22,403 nucleotides of DNA from NCBI GenBank assembly GCA_009779335.1, contig WREM01000002.1:1-22403 (forward strand), written 5' to 3'. The stretch's first letter is position 1, and each line of letters starts with the position of its first letter. The notes below the pieces were generated by a model. The model searched no databases and was not told where the DNA came from. It was given only the letters and a program-made list of their open reading frames with translations. Shown here piece by piece: positions 20,828-22,403 of this stretch. Position numbers and translations under genes: made by a program. Origin of the DNA: Streptococcaceae bacterium. Lineage in GTDB: Bacteria > Bacillota > Bacilli > Lactobacillales > Streptococcaceae.

Positions 20828-22306
20828 TTATTTTTCCAAATCTATATTTAATTGAGTGACTTCATTACGCACTTTGTTGATAAGCGACATCTTATGATTA
20901 TAAAGTTCTTGTGATAAATCTACTGGATAGGGCTGTGGATTGAGGTCTCGCTTGTATTCTTCCCAGAGTCCATTCAGACTGCTCCTAGAAAATGCCTTGA
21001 TGTCATCTAGCGTCGGCATATCATAAACCAATCTTCCTTGATCAAAAATCTCTTTTAATAAGGGCTGTGCTTCAAAATTCTTGACGGTTTTATTGATGAA
21101 GGTATGCACAGGGTGGAACATATAGAGTGAGTCTGCCTGATCAGGTCTTTCTGTGTCGAAGGTAATGTAGTCCCCTTCTGACTTCCCATCTGCCTTATCT
21201 GTAATACGCCATACCTGTTTTTTACCCGGTGTGGAGACTTTTTCTGCATTTTCGGAGAGTTTGATAGTGTCCCTCATCCCTCCATTTTCATCTTCAATGG
21301 CAACAATTTTATAAACAGCCCCAAGAGCTGGTTGGTCATAAGCAGTAATCAGCTTGGTTCCAACGCCCCAAACATCAATCTTTGCCCTTTGCATTTTAAG
21401 AGAAAGAATAGTGGTCTCATCAAGGTCATTGGAAGCATAAATTTTCGCATCAATGAATCCTGCTTCATCAAGTTGTTGACGTACTTTTTTGGAAATATAA
21501 GCCATATCCCCTGAATCAATACGCACACCCAAAAAATTGATTTTATTTCCCATTTCTTTGGCTACTTTGATCGCAGAAGGGACACCAATTCGCAAGGTGT
21601 CATAGGTATCCACAAGGAAGACACAGTCTTTATGAGTCTGAGCATAGGCTTTGAAGGCTTCATAGTCATTGCCATAGCTCTGCACAAGAGCGTGAGCATG
21701 AGTTCCAGAAGCCTTAATTCCAAAAATCTTACTGGCACGCACATTAGACGTCCCATCCGCTCCACCAATATAAGCCGCACGGGTTCCCCAAAGTGCAGCA
21801 TCCAACTCCTGAGCTCGACGAGTCCCAAATTCCAAGAGTGGATCATCTCCGATGACAGATTTGATACGAGCAGACTTAGTCGCAATCAATGTTTGAAAAT
21901 TAATGATGTTCAGTATAGCAGTCTCTACTAATTGAGCCTCTGCCAATGGACCTTCAATTTGCAAGAGAGGTTGGTTAGCAAATACCACTTGCCCTTCCTG
22001 CATGGCACGGATAGAACAAGTAAATTTAAGATTTTTGAGATAATCTAAAAAATCTTCAGGATATTTTCCTACTTCCCGCAAATAATCAATGTCTGTCTCA
22101 GTAAATTTTAATTTTTGGATATATTTGACGACACGCTCTAGCCCGGCAAAAATGGCATAGCCATTGTCAAAAGGAAGAGAGCGAAAATAGACTTCAAACA
22201 CAGCTTTTTTATTATGACGTCCCAACTCCCAATAAGTCTGCATCATGTTGATTTGATACAAGTCTGTATGTAGGGTCAAACTGTCATCAGCATATAATTT
22301 TGGCAT
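20828..22306 (-). CDS. pncB: Nicotinate phosphoribosyltransferase
   Basis: Forms nicotinate mononucleotide from nicotinate and PRPP, the entry step of NAD salvage. The 492 residues show the N-terminal LHTDLYQINMMQTYW, the EFGTRRAQ motif (159-166), GTHAHAL (201-207) and VDTYDTLRIG (232-241), and the C-terminal region YPVDLSQELYNHKMSLI. AAGGAG supports the ATG. It follows the partial upstream gene by 13 bases with no promoter between, and leads into nadE, so at least three genes share a transcript. Confidence 0.95.
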   Translation of the reverse strand: MPKLYADDSLTLHTDLYQINMMQTYWELGRHNKKAVFEVYFRSLPFDNGYAIFAGLERVVKYIQKLKFTETDIDYLREVGKYPEDFLDYLKNLKFTCSIRAMQEGQVVFANQPLLQIEGPLAEAQLVETAILNIINFQTLIATKSARIKSVIGDDPLLEFGTRRAQELDAALWGTRAAYIGGADGTSNVRASKIFGIKASGTHAHALVQSYGNDYEAFKAYAQTHKDCVFLVDTYDTLRIGVPSAIKVAKEMGNKINFLGVRIDSGDMAYISKKVRQQLDEAGFIDAKIYASNDLDETTILSLKMQRAKIDVWGVGTKLITAYDQPALGAVYKIVAIEDENGGMRDTIKLSENAEKVSTPGKKQVWRITDKADGKSEGDYITFDTERPDQADSLYMFHPVHTFINKTVKNFEAQPLLKEIFDQGRLVYDMPTLDDIKAFSRSSLNGLWEEYKRDLNPQPYPVDLSQELYNHKMSLINKVRNEVTQLNIDLEK

Positions 22307-22319
22307 GAAAACTCCTTAT

Positions 22320-22403
22320 TTATTCTTCACCATAAACATCAGCATCGCTTAACTTAAATACCACTAAAGTCTCTGATGGATAAGCTTCAAGTTGATTGGC
22401 AAA
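22320..22403 (-). CDS. 3' end of an unidentified gene upstream of pncB (partial)
   Basis: The last 27 codons and TAA stop of a frame that continues beyond the right edge. The visible end has an acidic tail (SDADVYGEE), and the frame has no stop before the edge. I do not recognise the family from this piece. Its stop is 13 bases before the pncB ATG and overlaps the region of the pncB ribosome site, so it is probably in the same operon. Confidence 0.65.
   Translation of the reverse strand, partial: FANQLEAYPSETLVVFKLSDADVYGEE

Overview
The window looks like chromosomal DNA of a low-GC Gram-positive coccus of the Streptococcaceae, most likely Lactococcus or a close relative. The evidence is an AT-rich background, AGGAGG-type ribosome sites, streptococcal-type versions of Rex, LspA, MvaS and the DUF402 phosphatase, and a pyrR-pyrP-carA cluster of lactococcal type. 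I cannot name the species from sequence alone. I see no tRNA, rRNA, CRISPR array, insertion sequence or prophage. Nearly every base is assigned; the longest stretch without a gene is the 239-base queA-carA spacer, which holds a tandem repeat.

Layout, left to right: mnmA (-); an ABC-F ATPase (-) divergent from rex (+); radC (-) convergent with rex; glmS (-); the rluD-lspA pair (-), divergent from queA (+); a 101/105-base tandem repeat that starts inside the 3' end of queA; the pyrimidine cluster carA-pyrP-pyrR (-) behind a PyrR attenuator; a secreted CHAP/CW_7 peptidoglycan hydrolase (-); a MIP18/SufT-like factor (-); a YhgE/Pip membrane protein (-); rplS (-); mvaS (+); nagB (-) divergent from a DUF402 nucleotide phosphatase (+); a short-chain dehydrogenase (-); and the nadE-pncB NAD-salvage pair (-), preceded by the 3' end of an unidentified gene.

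Several control circuits can be read. glmS and nagB catalyse opposing steps of amino-sugar flux and share NagR-type operators: two identical copies flank the glmS promoter, and a better palindrome overlaps the consensus nagB promoter. A Rex-like box covers the -35 of rex. The pyrimidine leader shows the PyrR-binding loop, an antiterminator and a terminator.

The most interesting observations are these. (1) radC, a known competence-regulon gene in streptococci, and the secreted CHAP hydrolase share an identical 15-base upstream motif resembling the ComX box, which suggests a competence-induced murein hydrolase (fratricin-like). (2) CarA has lost its glutaminase nucleophile (Cys to Gly) and catalytic His (His to Tyr), and pyrB is absent from the cluster. 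(3) Four genes without a Shine-Dalgarno sequence (ABC-F, lspA, queA, carA) have an extended -10 element ending 6-7 bases before the ATG, which predicts leaderless mRNAs. (4) The 3' end of queA is copied in a tandem array.
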